Shown here: positions 1 to 5,514 of the stretch, in pieces
Numbering within the stretch: the stretch's first letter is position 1
How the letters are laid out: every line of letters starts with the position of its first letter
Assembly: GCA_023131215.1 (NCBI GenBank)
Contig: JAGLZV010000121.1
Span: 1-11,803, forward strand
Reading direction: 5' to 3'
DNA length: 11,803 nucleotides
Origin: Candidatus Methanophagales archaeon
GTDB taxonomy: Archaea; Halobacteriota; Syntropharchaeia; Alkanophagales; Methanospirareceae
Translations under genes and position numbers: made by a program
The notes under the pieces: generated by a model
Seen by the model: only the letters and a program-made list of their open reading frames with translations
What the model was told of the DNA's origin: nothing
Databases searched by the model: none

Positions 1-270
1 TCGTATAGCCCCCACCTCTGCTATTACATCCTCTTTTGAGAGTCCACGAATTGGAATCCCTTTCTCTCTCAATTCATTTTGCAATTCCAACCTGTGTACT
101 CCAAGCAACTCCGCAGCTTTTCCCAAATTTATCTTTTCATCAAGATAGGCATTTATTATCACCGACTTATAAAGAGCTGGTTTTCTCTCCCACAATTCCT
201 TAAGAGCCACTTCTAAAATCTCTGGCTGAATTTTGCCTAATTTACACAACTCCTCTGTTTCCCATTCCAT
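1..270 (-). CDS. UPF0175 family protein (probable antitoxin), partial at window edge
   Basis: An open frame of 90 codons starts at ATG 270-268 on the minus strand and reaches the window edge without a stop. A GGGAGG ribosome-binding site lies 7 bases upstream. The central segment LGKAAELLGVHRLELQNEL followed by REKGIPIRG matches the UPF0175 pattern (a helix-turn-helix-like segment, then a Gly-Ile-Pro motif). Family members are about 80-100 residues, so little is missing. UPF0175 proteins are often encoded beside PIN-domain proteins and are thought to be VapB-like DNA-binding antitoxins. The expected partner would lie left of the window and cannot be seen. The gene appears to have its own promoter, inside the end of the decayed HEPN gene. 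Confidence 0.75.
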   Translation of the reverse strand, partial: MEWETEELCKLGKIQPEILEVALKELWERKPALYKSVIINAYLDEKINLGKAAELLGVHRLELQNELREKGIPIRGLSKEDVIAEVGAIR

Positions 271-319
271 CTTTTATCCTCCCTTTTATTTTTTCTTCTT
301 ACACCTTAATCTTAATCTG

Positions 320-546
320 TCACGACGTATATAAAATTCTTTTAGCAAATATATGACCAACGTCATGAATTTTTGGATAATCCACACCAAAAATTTCAAG
401 CACTCCTTTCAAAGTCACTTCCACAACCTCTTGTGCCCTTCACACCGTCATATTGTAATCGCGTGCCATCCAAGCCCCATTTAAATCCCTATGCAAAATC
501 TTTCCAGCCTCTTCGATTAACTTTTCCCGACTTCTCTGTTCGTCAT
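320..546 (-). pseudogene. Decayed HEPN-domain protein, partner of the upstream MNT gene
   Basis: The start ATG (546-544) overlaps the stop of the nucleotidyltransferase gene as ATGA, the usual coupling of a MNT/HEPN pair. The first frame gives MTNREVGKS and then a stop. A shifted frame continues LIEEAGKILHRDL, then AWMARDYNMTV, a TGA, then RAQEVVEVTLKGVLEIFG and YPKIHDVGHIFAKRIL before a stop at 320. The parts RAQEVVE.TLKG and HDVG are typical of HEPN proteins (DUF86/HEPN superfamily). There are thus at least one frameshift and one nonsense change (probably AGA or CGA to TGA), and the C-terminal part is missing. Unless the lesions are sequencing errors, the HEPN product is dead. This relic fills the otherwise empty 300-540 interval. 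Confidence 0.75.
328..336 (-). promoter_or_regulatory. TATA-type promoter for the UPF0175 gene
   Basis: The minus strand reads TTTTATATA here, close to the archaeal TATA consensus. It is about 60 bases upstream of the ATG at 270, giving a predicted transcript start near 303-308 and a leader of 30-40 bases. No clear BRE was confirmed. It overlaps the last codons of the HEPN relic. Confidence 0.45.
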
Positions 547-1112
547 AATTCAAACACTTCACCAGCCACTAAATCTGGTTTTAAGTCCCAATACCAGCTA
601 CCATCTTTCAAAAAAACCTTTTTCGAGCCAAGCATATTGAGTCGGTGCCTTAACTCCTCAAGTCTCCTCTTGAGAAAATCTTTTTTATCTAATAGAATTA
701 TTGAATCCTCAATCATATCCAAAAAGAGGTATAAGTTCTTCTCAGCCTCCTTTTGAGAGAGAATGACATAACTTAAGTAGGGCATCAAACCCTTTTTTCT
801 GTTGATTTCATACACTTTGCTTTTTCTCAACTCCTTCTCAACTTCAATAAATGGTCTAAGCCTCTTATAGTAAACATCTGGTGCATCCTTCTGGACAATA
901 AGCAGGTCAATATCACTTTCTTTTTTCGCTTCTCCTCTCGCAACAGAACCATATAAAACCAAAGAGACGATGGAATCCCTCAATTTCTCGATGATAAGGT
1001 CCTTAAATAAGCAAATAGTTTCCCGATAGTCCTCATAACCTATCCCTGCGCCCATATCTAATGCACTCGCATCAGGATAGTGTTTTTTCTTCATATTATG
1101 ATAGACTTTCAT
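543..1112 (-). CDS. MNT-type nucleotidyltransferase domain protein
   Basis: This 189-residue protein carries the minimal nucleotidyltransferase signature: GSVARGE at residues 55-61 and SDIDLLIV at 66-73, with metal-binding D67 and D69. Proteins of this kind act as antitoxins that AMPylate HEPN toxins, or as stand-alone nucleotidyl transferases. The C-terminal half (about 110-189) is helical and charged and is not needed for the family call. The start ATG at 1112 has a GGAG site upstream and overlaps the preceding small gene by 17 bases, so the two are probably cotranscribed. Downstream it overlaps a decayed HEPN gene by four bases. With the HEPN partner broken, this may be an orphan antitoxin. 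The core call is firm; the role is inferred. Confidence 0.85.
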   Translation of the reverse strand: MKVYHNMKKKHYPDASALDMGAGIGYEDYRETICLFKDLIIEKLRDSIVSLVLYGSVARGEAKKESDIDLLIVQKDAPDVYYKRLRPFIEVEKELRKSKVYEINRKKGLMPYLSYVILSQKEAEKNLYLFLDMIEDSIILLDKKDFLKRRLEELRHRLNMLGSKKVFLKDGSWYWDLKPDLVAGEVFEL

Positions 1113-1244
1113 ATTGTTTTCTCCGCTCCTTCACTTCAACCACTGCCTCTGGAGCTATATCTTTCAATGCACCCCAAATCTCCATGATTTTTTGGTTTTT
1201 CTTTATCGTTTCAAGCATCTCCTCTTCCGTAGTACTTTTTTCAT
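1096..1244 (-). CDS. Small unrecognised protein upstream of MNT gene, probable one-base frameshift near its start
   Basis: An intact frame of 40 codons runs from ATG 1218 to a stop at 1096 and ends with IAPEAVVEVKERRKQYE. No family is recognised; the charged helical character and position suggest an antitoxin or accessory protein. The ATG at 1218 lacks a well-placed ribosome-binding site. The ATG at 1244-1242 has an ideal GGTG six bases upstream, but its frame stops after 13 codons. Adding one A to the run of six A's just after that ATG would give MKKSTTEEEMLETIKKNQK and join both into a 49-residue protein. This suggests a slip in the homopolymer, real or from sequencing. It shares a symmetric divergent promoter with the antitoxin gene at 1324 and overlaps the MNT gene by 17 bases. 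Confidence 0.55.
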
Positions 1245-1277
1245 CTCTTTCACCTATTTTTAATCTGTTCTTGGTGT

Positions 1278-1292
1278 AAATATATATATATA
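1278..1292. promoter_or_regulatory. Shared, near-symmetric divergent TATA promoter
   Basis: A run of alternating AT (core at 1281-1290) lies midway between two diverging genes and reads as a TATA box on both strands. The distances to the two ATGs at 1244 (minus) and 1324 (plus) are almost equal. Each ATG is preceded by the same bases, GGTGAAAGAG, so 1242-1254 and 1314-1326 form a 13-bp inverted repeat centred on the AT tract. Confidence 0.6.
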
Positions 1293-1323
1293 GTTCAAAA
1301 AGGTAAGGGGTGGGGTGAAAGAG

Positions 1324-1584
1324 ATGATTAGTAAAAAGCATACCAAAGTCACTACCGGGGTGTTTATCCCGGGAGAATTCCTTAGCCAGGCGGAGATTAC
1401 TGAGGAGGACATTGAAATAGAGCTTGCAAACAAGGAGATTCGGATTTATCCTGCTAAATCAGGTGCTGGGAAAAAGGTTTTCAGCTTTGATTCCCCTTTG
1501 TGGAGATGTGTTGGATTTGTCGAAATAGAAGGTATTAGTGGCAAAGAGCACGATAGGTATATCTACGGTAAGGGAAGTGAATAA
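1324..1584 (+). CDS. AbrB/VapB-type antitoxin
   Basis: A protein of 86 residues from ATG 1324, chosen over a GTG at 1315 because GGGGTG then sits six bases upstream. The N-terminal segment (KVTTGVFIPGEFL, then an acidic stretch and a strand IEIELANKEIRIYPA) resembles the swapped-hairpin AbrB/SpoVT fold. The C-terminal segment, DSPLWRCVGFVE followed by EHDRYIYG, resembles the toxin-binding tail of VapB antitoxins that pair with PIN toxins. Its stop overlaps the next ATG (TAATG), as expected for a VapB-VapC operon. The following VapC is only a remnant, so this antitoxin is probably orphaned. Expected role: binding of the divergent promoter and neutralisation of VapC. Confidence 0.75.
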   Translation: MISKKHTKVTTGVFIPGEFLSQAEITEEDIEIELANKEIRIYPAKSGAGKKVFSFDSPLWRCVGFVEIEGISGKEHDRYIYGKGSE

Positions 1585-1706
1585 TGCTATCGATTTCAGT
1601 TTTACTGATGGTGGTGAGCTTTGTTGTCATGTGGGAGATGGGAATCAAAGAAGCCTTTGCCTTCGATGAACACTTTAATCAAATGGAGTTTATTCGAAAA
1701 CCGTAA
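1584..1706 (+). pseudogene. C-terminal remnant of a VapC PIN-domain toxin
   Basis: Immediately after the antitoxin (TAATG overlap) a 40-codon frame ends SFVVMWEMGIKEAFAFDEHF, then NQMEFIRKP. This is the C-terminal signature of PIN toxins (SFVVM..., then AFAFDEHF with an acidic active-site residue). Just upstream, the motif ISFTD holding the preceding catalytic Asp is readable only in a neighbouring frame (IDFSFTD, about 1590-1610), so a small indel lies near 1600-1618. About 90 N-terminal residues, with the first catalytic Asp and Glu, are absent. The gene has lost its 5' part and is frameshifted, so the toxin should be inactive. Confidence 0.7.
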
Positions 1707-1732
1707 AAAGATGTGGGGATCAGTTTGAGGAG

Positions 1733-1846
1733 ATGTGGGCGGTGGTAGAGATAAAAACGATTATAGATTCTGCTTTAGAAAGGAAAGACCTAAGGGAAGA
1801 AATTGAGAGGTATTTATGGGGAATAGGAAATAGAGGAGTAATATAA
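1733..1846 (+). other. Unrecognised 37-codon frame between gene relics
   Basis: A frame beginning ATG 1733 encodes a charged helical peptide (MWAVVEIKTIIDSALERKDL, then REEIERYLWG) and stops at 1844-1846. It is open upstream of the ATG and is in the same frame as the epimerase scrap that follows the stop. I do not recognise the family. It is more likely a leftover of a longer gene than a functional small protein: no ribosome-binding site is obvious, and both neighbours are relics. Confidence 0.25.
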
Positions 1847-1942
1847 ACAATAGCGAAAAAGCTTTTAGGCTGGGAGCCAAAGGTAGAGCTTAAGGAAGGA
1901 TTGTTAAAAATGATAAAATGGTTTAAGGAAAAAGAGGGGTGA
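1847..1942 (+). pseudogene. C-terminal scrap of an NAD-dependent sugar epimerase/dehydratase
   Basis: The 31 codons before the TGA at 1940-1942 read TIAKKLLGWEPKVELKEGLL, then KMIKWFKEKEG. The pattern AKKLLGWEPKV.L.EGL...I.WF is the standard C-terminal end of extended short-chain dehydrogenases that modify nucleotide sugars (UDP-glucuronate decarboxylase or UDP-glucose 4-epimerase type). The frame is closed just upstream by TAA at 1844-1846, and no Rossmann domain precedes it. An internal piece of the same kind of protein lies at 10519-10680, and the two pieces do not overlap in the family alignment. This is a relic, not a gene. Confidence 0.7.
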
Positions 1943-1998
1943 TATGATATGAGGGGCATGTTTGAGGGAGAAAGGCTGAAGACAAAAGACAAAAAGAC

Positions 1999-2007
1999 TT
2001 TATATAT
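1999..2007 (+). promoter_or_regulatory. TATA-type promoter for the second VapBC pair
   Basis: TTTATATAT lies about 40 bases before the antitoxin ATG at 2045, implying a transcript start near 2025-2030. GAGGT at 2033-2037 serves as ribosome-binding site seven bases before the ATG. Confidence 0.5.
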
Positions 2008-2044
2008 CCAGGGATATAACATTTAAGAGAAAGAGGTAAAAAAG

Positions 2045-2218
2045 ATGCCAATAGCATTGGAAAGGATAATGAAAGCTGTGGAAACTATTGAATTTAAAGG
2101 AACTGAAGAAGGGATAGCAGAAAAATGGTTGGGTGCTTTCGAGGGCGTTGTTCCAGAAGGGATGACCAGTACAGAATATATCAAGAAGCTGAGAGAGAGT
2201 TGCTATGGAAAGTTTTAG
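2045..2218 (+). CDS. Short VapB-like antitoxin
   Basis: A 57-residue frame starts at ATG 2045 with GAGGT seven bases upstream. The protein contains IEFKGTEEGIAEKWLGAFEG, then VVPEGMTSTEYIKKLRESCYG. No known fold is certain. The size, the acidic central part, the EYIKKLRES..YGK tail and the 14-base overlap with a PIN-domain gene make it a VapB-type antitoxin by context. Its promoter is at 1999-2007. It would normally bind and block the VapC encoded next, although that toxin lacks its C-terminal catalytic residues. Confidence 0.65.
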   Translation: MPIALERIMKAVETIEFKGTEEGIAEKWLGAFEGVVPEGMTSTEYIKKLRESCYGKF

Positions 2219-2594
2219 GATTTTTTTGGATACTGATGTTCTTATAAATTGGTTGGCGAAGGAGACAGATCCAAACACTGGATTTAATTTATGGCGGTGC
2301 CCGTATGCGATAATAGAATTAATAGAGAGAAGAGAGATTGTGGGACACACATCACTAACTAACATTTTTGAGGTTAGATTCGTATTGCGAAGGAAGAAGA
2401 AATATAGCGAGAAAAAAATTAAAGATTGTATAGAAACTTTGTTCGGGGCGATAGAAATAGAAGTTCCGGATTCGGGTGATATGCTGGAAGCAAATAGACT
2501 TCAAAATACTCCTGAAGAGTTCTTAGAGCGATATTTTCCTAATATCTTTGTGAGGATTAAGGATGCGATAAGGGATATTTTGAAGGAGAGGTGA
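2205..2594 (+). CDS. VapC-like PIN-domain protein with a foreign C-terminal tail
   Basis: A 129-residue protein overlaps the antitoxin gene by 14 bases. FLDTDVLINWL (residues 7-17) gives the first PIN acidic residue, D9. HTSLTNIFEVRFVLRR (48-63) gives the conserved Glu, E56. The pattern IEVPDSGDMLEANRLQ (85-100) is also typical of PIN proteins. After residue 100 the family normally continues with a catalytic Asp (D-A-I type) and a final TxDxxF strand. Instead this protein has NTPEEFLERYFPNIFVRIKD, then AIRDILKER, which contains neither. VapC ribonucleases need three or four acidic residues for metal binding, so this chimera is probably inactive. A deletion joining two genes near 2503 is the simplest explanation. 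Confidence 0.7.
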   Translation: MESFRIFLDTDVLINWLAKETDPNTGFNLWRCPYAIIELIERREIVGHTSLTNIFEVRFVLRRKKKYSEKKIKDCIETLFGAIEIEVPDSGDMLEANRLQNTPEEFLERYFPNIFVRIKDAIRDILKER

Positions 2595-2597
2595 AAG

Positions 2598-2648
2598 ATG
2601 ATCTCAGCGGTAATCCCAGCGCATAATATAATGAGGAAAAAGCAATAA
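2598..2648 (+). pseudogene. N-terminal stub of a family-2 glycosyltransferase
   Basis: Straight after the PIN gene, with GGAGAGGTG as ribosome-binding site, a 16-codon frame reads MISAVIPAHN and then IMRKKQ. MISAVIPAHN is the start of GT2 glycosyltransferases, which continue with EEK. Removing one copy of the 5-base duplication ATAAT-ATAAT (2623-2632) restores MISAVIPAHNEEKAIR, the expected continuation. The rest of the gene is missing: DUF1616 starts at 2650. It is a relic marking a lost part of the polysaccharide locus. Confidence 0.65.
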
Positions 2649-2649
2649 G

Positions 2650-3528
2650 ATGAAGTTAAATACACTCAAAAACTTCCCAAAAGACCGTGACCTCGCACTC
2701 GTGATTCTATTCACACTTTTATGCATACCATTCGTTTTAGTCCCGCCATTAAACGAAATTTCGCCAATAAGAATTATTCTTGGTCTTCCTTTAGTTCTCT
2801 TTCTGCCCGGCTACGCTTTAATCGCGGCATTATTCCCAAGAAAAGACGATTTGGACGGAATCGAAAGAGTAGCACTCAGCTTTGGATTGAGTATTGCAAT
2901 TACCCCCTTATTGGGTTTAGCTTTGAACTACACACCATTTGGGATTCGATTGTCCCCTATTCTTATTGTTCTATCAGTATTCACGATTTCACTTGCTATG
3001 GGTGCGTATGTAAGAAGAAGCATGATTCCAGAAGAGGATAGATTTGTCGTTGAATTTGCAGCTTTCTTCAAAAGTATGAAAAATTCGTTTAAAGCCACTG
3101 ATACGAAAATAGACAAGATATTGACCGTTGGGTTAATTATTTCAATCATCATCGCAATCTCCATGACCGCTTATGTGATAACAACACCAAAAGAAGGGGA
3201 GAAGTTCACGGAATTTTATGTTCTCGGTCCAGGAGGCAAGGCAGAAGATTATCCAACGAATTTGAAAGTAGGAGAAGAAGGGGAAGTAATCATAGGTGTT
3301 GTAAATCATGAATATGCCAATGTTACATACCAATTAGAAGTGAAACTTAATGGAGAAGTTATAGGTGAAAAGAGCATTGGGCTAATGCACAATGAGACAT
3401 GGGAAAGCCCTTTTACATTCAGGGCGAAGAAAGCAGGTGAAGATCAGAAATTAGAGGTTTTGTTGTATAAGGAAGGAGTAAAAGAAGTATATCGATCACT
3501 TCATTTATGGGTGGATGTTAAGAGATGA
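2650..3528 (+). CDS. DUF1616 multipass membrane protein
   Basis: This 292-residue protein begins with hydrophobic segments at about residues 14-33, 40-62, 73-92 and 98-117, has a charged cytoplasmic stretch (120-154), then a fifth helix (157-178). It ends with a soluble domain (180-292) rich in beta strands and containing NVTYQLEVKLNGEVIGEKS. The layout and motifs (RIILGLPLVLFLPGYALIAA, RKDDLDGIERVALSFGLS) match the DUF1616 family. That family is common in archaea near surface-glycan genes, and its biochemical role is unknown. The last domain resembles extracellular CARDB/Ig-like folds. Its start lies directly against the GT2 stub, with only a weak, distant ribosome-binding site, which suggests the upstream junction is recent. 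The reading frame is intact. Confidence 0.8.
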   Translation: MKLNTLKNFPKDRDLALVILFTLLCIPFVLVPPLNEISPIRIILGLPLVLFLPGYALIAALFPRKDDLDGIERVALSFGLSIAITPLLGLALNYTPFGIRLSPILIVLSVFTISLAMGAYVRRSMIPEEDRFVVEFAAFFKSMKNSFKATDTKIDKILTVGLIISIIIAISMTAYVITTPKEGEKFTEFYVLGPGGKAEDYPTNLKVGEEGEVIIGVVNHEYANVTYQLEVKLNGEVIGEKSIGLMHNETWESPFTFRAKKAGEDQKLEVLLYKEGVKEVYRSLHLWVDVKR

Positions 3529-3572
3529 ATAATATAATAACTTCATGAAGATAGGTTTAATTGGTGATAGAA

Positions 3573-3875
3573 ATGTTTGTTATAGAAGTATCGGAAATAA
3601 GAGGAAAATGCCCTGTTTACAAGAAGGGAGATAAAATGGTCATAGAAGGACCTGAAATAGTTTTAGAGAAAACAGATGCAATATGCATCCACGCTTTAGC
3701 GTCTTTACTTCATTATGTCGTTGCGTTAAGGGATGGTGCGGACCCGAGAAAGCTTGGGTTATCGAAAGATGGAAGATATGCATACATCCAATGCATGGAC
3801 CCTGGAGAGCCATATACCGAAGGAGGAACTGTTATATTTAAATGCTACAGAGTTGATAAGGAGAAAAAAACATGA
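3573..3875 (+). CDS. TIGR04076-like small protein
   Basis: The protein is 100 residues from ATG 3573, chosen because GGTGAT ends four to five bases before it; a TTG at 3561 would add four residues. It contains EIRGKCPVYKKGDKMVIEGP near the N-terminus, then CIHALASLLHYVVALRDG, and near the end YIQCMDPGEPYTEGG leading to a VIFKCYRVD strand. This order (G.CP..K.GD..., a Cys-containing helix, a Cys-x-DPG/P motif, a final strand) fits the TIGR04076 family, which has no defined function. Its three spaced Cys could bind a metal, but this is only a suggestion. The stop overlaps the wecB start (ATGA), so the two are translationally coupled. Confidence 0.65.
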   Translation: MFVIEVSEIRGKCPVYKKGDKMVIEGPEIVLEKTDAICIHALASLLHYVVALRDGADPRKLGLSKDGRYAYIQCMDPGEPYTEGGTVIFKCYRVDKEKKT

Positions 3876-4951
3876 AAATCTCAATCATCCTCGGAACACG
3901 TCCTGAAATAATAAAAATGTCTCCTATCGTAAGGGAATTAGAGAATAAAGGCTTAGATTACTTCATCCTGCACACAGGTCAACATTACTCTTACAACTTA
4001 GACAAAATCTTTTTTGAGGATTTAGAACTCCCAGCAGCAAAATACAACTTAGGCGTTGGCTCAGGCTCCCATGCAGAAGAAACTGGTAAAATGTTAATCG
4101 GCATAGAAAAAGTTCTAAAAGAAGAGAAGCCGGATATAGTGCTGGTAGAAGGTGACACAAACACTGTTTTGGCAGGTGCATTAGCTGCTTCCAAATTACA
4201 CATCAAGGTTGGACATGTAGAAGCAGGTTTGCGCTCTTATGATAGAACCATGCCGGAAGAAATAAACAGGGTTTTGGCTGACCACGTTTCTGATTATTTA
4301 TTTGCACCAACAGAAAAGGCAAAGGAGAACTTGTTACGGGAAGGCATAGAAGAAAACAAAATCTTTGTTACTGGCAATACAATTGTAGATGCAGTTTATC
4401 AGAATTTAGAGATTGCAAGAAGAAAGGCTGATGCCTTAAACAAGCTCAATTTGAGCCCGGGAGGATATATTCTCGTAACTGCACACAGACAAGAGAATGT
4501 AGATGTTAAGGGTAGGTTAAAAGGGATTTTAGAAGGATTAGGGTTGATTTACAATGAGTTAAATCTTCCAATAATCTATCCAATACATCCGAGAACAAAG
4601 AAAAAGATAAAAGAATTTGGATTGGAAGTTCCAAATGGAGTTGAATTGATCGAACCTCTTGGCTTCCTTGAGTTTTTGCAGTTAGAAGCGAATGCCAAGT
4701 TGGTTCTAACTGACTCTGGAGGAGTTCAAGAAGAAACTTGCATTTTAAAAGTTCCCTGCGTTACTTTAAGGGATAACACAGAAAGACCTGAGACGTTGGA
4801 AGTCGAGAGCAATGTTTTAGCGGGAGTGAATCAGGATAAGATTTTAGAAGGTGTTGAAAAAATGATAAGCAAACAAAGAAATTGGAACAGCCCTTTTGGT
4901 GATGGAAAAGCTGGAGAGGAGATTGTTAAGATTTTGATAGGTGGAATTTGA
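3872..4951 (+). CDS. wecB: UDP-N-acetylglucosamine 2-epimerase (non-hydrolysing)
   Basis: The 359-residue protein is close to full family length (about 360-380). It catalyses interconversion of UDP-GlcNAc and UDP-ManNAc in the cytoplasm, the entry step to ManNAc and ManNAcA units of surface glycans. Visible motifs: GTRPE (8-12), HTGQHYS (34-40), GDTNTV (94-99) with D95, GHVEAGLRS (114-122) with E117, PEEINR (128-133), TAHRQEN (203-209) with H205, HPRTKK (239-244) and DSGGVQEE (281-288). These correspond to the GT-B fold substrate and catalytic residues of WecB. It starts inside the previous stop (ATGA) and ends overlapping the flippase start. The gene for the next step, wecC, is present only as broken copies at 9828 and 11615, so the ManNAcA branch is interrupted locally unless an intact copy lies elsewhere. 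Confidence 0.93.
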   Translation: MKISIILGTRPEIIKMSPIVRELENKGLDYFILHTGQHYSYNLDKIFFEDLELPAAKYNLGVGSGSHAEETGKMLIGIEKVLKEEKPDIVLVEGDTNTVLAGALAASKLHIKVGHVEAGLRSYDRTMPEEINRVLADHVSDYLFAPTEKAKENLLREGIEENKIFVTGNTIVDAVYQNLEIARRKADALNKLNLSPGGYILVTAHRQENVDVKGRLKGILEGLGLIYNELNLPIIYPIHPRTKKKIKEFGLEVPNGVELIEPLGFLEFLQLEANAKLVLTDSGGVQEETCILKVPCVTLRDNTERPETLEVESNVLAGVNQDKILEGVEKMISKQRNWNSPFGDGKAGEEIVKILIGGI

Positions 4952-5235
4952 TGAACGCAGTTCAAAGAATTGCCAAGAACACCACAGCATTATTCGCAGC
5001 TCAATTTGTCGTTTCAATACTATCACTTGTATTATCCATCTTCATCGCCCGGAGTTTAGGCGATGTCACTTTCGGTAAGTATTCCTTTGCACTTGCCTTC
5101 ACCGCAATCTTTGCTGTTTTTTCAGATTTGGGATACAACACATTATTGATTAGAGAAGTAGCGAGGAATAAATCAGTAGCAAGTAGATGCCTTTGAAACA
5201 TCACCGTGATGAAGATAATTTTTGGTTGCTTTTGA
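4951..5235 (+). pseudogene. Truncated Wzx-type polysaccharide flippase
   Basis: From ATG 4951 (overlapping the wecB stop) the frame encodes 81 residues with NTTALFAAQFVVSILSLVLS, IARSLGDVTFGKYSFALAF and a second helix ending LGYNTLLIREVARNKSVA. This is the characteristic N-terminus of MATE-like polysaccharide flippases of 400-500 residues. A TGA at 5194-5196 follows RCL. The same frame continues with NITVMKIIFGC before another TGA at 5233-5235, and family members read L-G-N-I at this point, so a GGA to TGA change is likely. The remaining four-fifths of the gene is gone; the cys operon promoter follows within 30 bases. It is a nonsense-mutated and deleted relic that should not move glycans. 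Confidence 0.8.
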
Positions 5236-5262
5236 CGAAGAAGAGAATTTATGTAGCAAGTA

Positions 5263-5270
5263 TTTATATA
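5263..5270 (+). promoter_or_regulatory. TATA box of the cys operon
   Basis: TTTATATA lies 35-42 bases before the ATG at 5305. Expected transcript start is near 5290-5295, giving a very short leader. It abuts the direct repeats at 5274-5291. Confidence 0.6.
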
Positions 5271-5291
5271 GTAACTACAATATTACTACAA
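5269..5291 (+). promoter_or_regulatory. Candidate operator: 11-bp-spaced ACTACAA direct repeats
   Basis: ACTACAA occurs at 5274-5280 and again at 5285-5291, exactly 11 bases apart, about one helical turn. The first copy also forms TAGT-A-ACTA (5269-5277). The sites touch the TATA box and cover the expected transcript start. Ribbon-helix-helix repressors often bind such helical-turn-spaced short sites, and the first two genes of this operon encode RHH-like proteins, so autoregulation is a reasonable inference. Confidence 0.4.
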
Positions 5292-5304
5292 TTAGAGTGT
5301 AATA

Positions 5305-5514
5305 ATGGAAAAAGTTACTATCAAGATACCGAGAGAACTGTATGAAAAGCTGCGAGTGATGATAGAAGGCACCGGATTCTCCAGCGTTACCGAATTTATC
5401 GTTTTTGTGATGCGGAATTTGGCATCAAGCGGAAAGATAAAAGAAGAGGATAAGCTAACGGAAGAAGAGGTAAAAGCGGTAAGGGAAAGATTGAGGAGGC
5501 TTGGTTATTTATGA
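5305..5514 (+). CDS. Ribbon-helix-helix (CopG/MetJ-like) protein 1
   Basis: A 69-residue protein starting MEKVTIKIPRELYEKLRVMI. The N-terminal strand VTIKI, helix PRELYEKLRVMIEG and second helix SVTEFIVFVMRNL form a canonical ribbon-helix-helix dimerisation and DNA-binding fold. Residues 46-69 are charged and end in ERLRRLGYL, a tail shared with the next protein and with CysD. It is the first gene of the operon and overlaps the second RHH gene by four bases (ATGA). It is probably a local transcriptional regulator, acting at the 11-bp repeats in its own promoter. A toxin-antitoxin role is less likely because no toxin gene is adjacent. Confidence 0.7.
   Translation: MEKVTIKIPRELYEKLRVMIEGTGFSSVTEFIVFVMRNLASSGKIKEEDKLTEEEVKAVRERLRRLGYL

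Noticed and set aside
373..756. Plus-strand 127-codon open frame
   Set aside because: It lies antisense to the HEPN relic and the MNT gene, has low-complexity composition without motifs, and both minus-strand readings show clear family signatures.
1720..2022. Minus-strand 100-codon frame
   Set aside because: It is antisense to the epimerase scrap and promoter of the VapBC pair, with Ser/Phe-rich composition typical of shadow frames.
5194..5196. In-frame TGA codons in the flippase, epimerase and HEPN relics read as recoding (Trp or selenocysteine)
   Set aside because: The residues expected at the three sites differ (Gly, Trp, Arg), TGA ends several intact genes here (wecB, HEPN at 7803), and each relic also has other lesions.
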